Positions 30,118 through 31,420 of a stretch of 31,420 nt of DNA are shown here, piece by piece (the first letter of the stretch is position 1; every line of letters starts with the position of its first letter). The stretch is from contig CAJUDS010000022.1 of NCBI GenBank assembly GCA_910585345.1, positions 1 to 31,420 on the forward strand, in the 5' to 3' direction. Under the pieces are notes generated by a model that searched no databases, had not been told where the DNA came from, and was given only the letters and a program-made list of their open reading frames with translations. The position numbers were made by a program, and so were the translations under genes. Origin of the DNA: an uncultured Lachnospiraceae bacterium (GTDB taxonomy: Bacteria > Bacillota > Clostridia > Lachnospirales > Lachnospiraceae).

Positions 30118-31296
30118 TTAAGCTGTTGGCAGGTATGCCTGTCCTGATTTCTCCATTGCGAAAATCAATCGCACAAGTTTCTTGGTGGCATGCGATAAAG
30201 CAACGTTGTAATGCCTGCCTTCCGATCGTTTCTTTTCAAGATATGCACCGAAGGATTCATCCCAGTGACAGACGTACTTTGTGGCATTATAAAGGGCATA
30301 CCGGAGGTATCTCGATCCACGTTTTTCCATGTGGGCATAACAGTTATTCAATTGCCCGGACTGATAAGTAGAGGGTGACATTCCTGCATAGGCAAGTATC
30401 TTATCCGAAGAATCAAAACGGCTGAAATCGCCAATCTCAGCAAGTATCATGGCTCCCATGCGGTAGCTGATACCGGGAATGGTAAGGATTGGCGACTGGA
30501 TTTCTTTATCCATAATTCGTTTGATGGCTTCTTCGATTTCATCAATCTCAATCGTTAATTCCTGAATGAGTTTAATGGTGTGTTTGAGTTCCAAAGACTT
30601 GGCAGGCATATGAGAACCGATAGAACTTCTTGCAGCTTCACGAAACATAATAGCAGTATCTTTTCTGCAGCGTCCTTTAGAGGCTTCCCAAAGTAGATTT
30701 GCCAGCCTTGTGAGATGAGCAGAAACGACATGGGAAGCACCGGGAAACTCAGATAATAAAGCATAAACGGATGTTATATGAAGCGTGGAAACGAGCTTTT
30801 CCAGTTCGGGAAACAGGATATTTACAAGCCGTGCAACAGAGGATTTGAGTTTTGCCCGTTCTTTTACTTTATCAAAGCGATAACGAGTGAGTGATTTTAA
30901 TTCCTCGCTGTGGTAAGATGTGTCTGAGTAGGACTTCAAGTCCACGTCAGACAACATCATAGCAGCAATGGTACGGGAATCAACTTTATCTGTTTTAGCT
31001 TTTCTAAGACTAAGACTTTTGCGATAAAGATTGGTATGTAACGGATTGATAACGTAGGTTGGCAGACTTTTATCAAGCAGGAACCCCAGAAGATTGTAAC
31101 GGTAGTGTCCGGTGGCTTCGAGTCCTACTTTTACTTTTGCAAAATCATCTGAAATGGCTTCAATTCTTTGAAATAAGGTTTCAAAACCCTCCCTGTTGTT
31201 AGAGATGGTAAAAGATTTGAATAAGACTTTTCCATCTGAGTCTGTGATAAAGCAGTCGTACTTATCCTTGGCGACATCAATTCCAACGTAAATCAT
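30118..31296 (-). CDS. IS110-family transposase
   Basis: A 392-residue recombinase of the IS110 family, which moves a DNA circle intermediate into a short target guided by an element-encoded bridge RNA. The N-terminal RuvC-like domain has the DEDD set: D7 (GIDVAKDK), E60 (GLEATGHY), D103 and D106 (KTDKVDSR). The C-terminal Transposase_20-type domain holds PGISYRMGAMILAEIGDF and AGMSPSTYQSGQ, containing the serine needed for strand cleavage. Length is normal and there is no frameshift, so it may be active. AAAGGAG lies 8 bases before the start on the minus strand. It sits next to the A/T-rich nuclease/ATPase pair, consistent with an accessory region. Confidence 0.95.
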   Translation of the reverse strand: MIYVGIDVAKDKYDCFITDSDGKVLFKSFTISNNREGFETLFQRIEAISDDFAKVKVGLEATGHYRYNLLGFLLDKSLPTYVINPLHTNLYRKSLSLRKAKTDKVDSRTIAAMMLSDVDLKSYSDTSYHSEELKSLTRYRFDKVKERAKLKSSVARLVNILFPELEKLVSTLHITSVYALLSEFPGASHVVSAHLTRLANLLWEASKGRCRKDTAIMFREAARSSIGSHMPAKSLELKHTIKLIQELTIEIDEIEEAIKRIMDKEIQSPILTIPGISYRMGAMILAEIGDFSRFDSSDKILAYAGMSPSTYQSGQLNNCYAHMEKRGSRYLRYALYNATKYVCHWDESFGAYLEKKRSEGRHYNVALSHATKKLVRLIFAMEKSGQAYLPTA

Positions 31297-31420
31297 AAGA
31301 AAATCTCCTTTGCAAAGTATTTGATACTGTTTGGAGCCACAGGTACTCTCTGGGATTGTAGCTTCGTTCTAAATAAACCGTCATGCGGTATCTAACTGAT
31401 TAACAAATGTACAAAGAGAC
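31297..31420 (-). ncRNA. Candidate bridge-RNA region of the IS110 element (partial)
   Basis: In the IS110 group the bridge RNA is encoded in the non-coding end upstream of the transposase; here that side is 31297-31420 read leftward and it continues outside the window. Visible pairings are AGTAT/ATACT (31316-31328), TACTGT with ACAGGTA around a loop (31325-31345, one bulge), and a short ACCG/CGGT pair (near 31377-31390). The folds are short, the assignment rests on family knowledge, and no loop has been matched to target or donor sequence. Confidence 0.3.

Larger units (their letters stand above)
30060..31420 (-). mobile_element. IS110-family insertion element, ends not resolved
   Basis: The transposase defines the element. 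IS110 elements lack long terminal inverted repeats and make no or minimal target duplication, so the ends cannot be fixed from this window. The left limit given is only an estimate between the ATPase 3' region and the transposase stop codon. The right, 5' side runs past the last base. Confidence 0.6.

Noticed and set aside
1..31420. CRISPR array, tRNA or rRNA
   Set aside because: No regularly spaced repeats and no cloverleaf or rRNA-like conserved segment were seen on reading both strands.

Overview
The window looks like a chromosomal piece of a low-to-mid G+C anaerobic Firmicute, most likely a gut Clostridia/Lachnospiraceae-type bacterium. This is inferred from strong AGGAGG ribosome binding sites, TTG starts, a clustered FtsEX/NlpC-free M23 hydrolase/Ctp division locus, a Lac/Chb-type PTS, RbsABC-type sugar uptake, YitT and RDD membrane proteins, and an IS110-family element. 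No rRNA, tRNA or CRISPR array is visible.

Layout. (1) 1-261 is the 3' end of an unidentified gene closed by a terminator. (2) 511-5758 runs rightward: a CdaR/PucR-type regulator, ftsE, ftsX, a coiled-coil M23 murein hydrolase of the PcsB/EnvC type, and a Ctp (S41) protease. This is a cell-division/peptidoglycan-hydrolysis cluster. (3) 5919-6773 is a lone leftward gene for an acidic coiled-coil protein of unknown function, convergent with ctp across a shared hairpin. (4) 7140-19496 is a long rightward array. It holds a LicR/MtlR-type PTS regulator, an RDD membrane protein, PTS EIIA, EIIB and EIIC of the Lac/Chb family, a short GrdB-like protein, two tandem M42 peptidase homologues (the first has lost nearly all metal ligands), a glycosylasparaginase-type Ntn hydrolase, an M20 dipeptidase, a MupG/DUF871 6-phosphosugar hydrolase, a CutC-family protein and a YitT-type protein, ending at a strong terminator. 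Spacing is tight, with several 4-nt ATGA overlaps. (5) 19735-27010 is a LacI regulator and its likely target operon: lipoprotein sugar-binding protein, two-domain ABC ATPase, two permeases, a divergent RpiB-type isomerase and a GATase-like protein. Three matching AAAACG-centred operators lie at 19703, 20780 and 20847. (6) 27365-29962 is a visibly A+T-rich pair: a DUF1016/YhcG PD-(D/E)XK nuclease and a P-loop ATPase. It resembles a defence or mobile-DNA cassette. (7) 30118-31296 is a leftward IS110-family transposase. Its upstream non-coding side runs to the window edge and may encode a bridge RNA.

How they may work together. The PTS array looks built to import a sugar attached to an amino acid or peptide, phosphorylate it, trim the peptide (M42, M20), cut the sugar-Asn bond (glycosylasparaginase) and split a phosphorylated glycan (MupG). 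N-glycan-Asn or muropeptide salvage are the two readings offered; both are inference. The nuclease/ATPase pair and the dead/live M42 pair are the other places most worth a second look.
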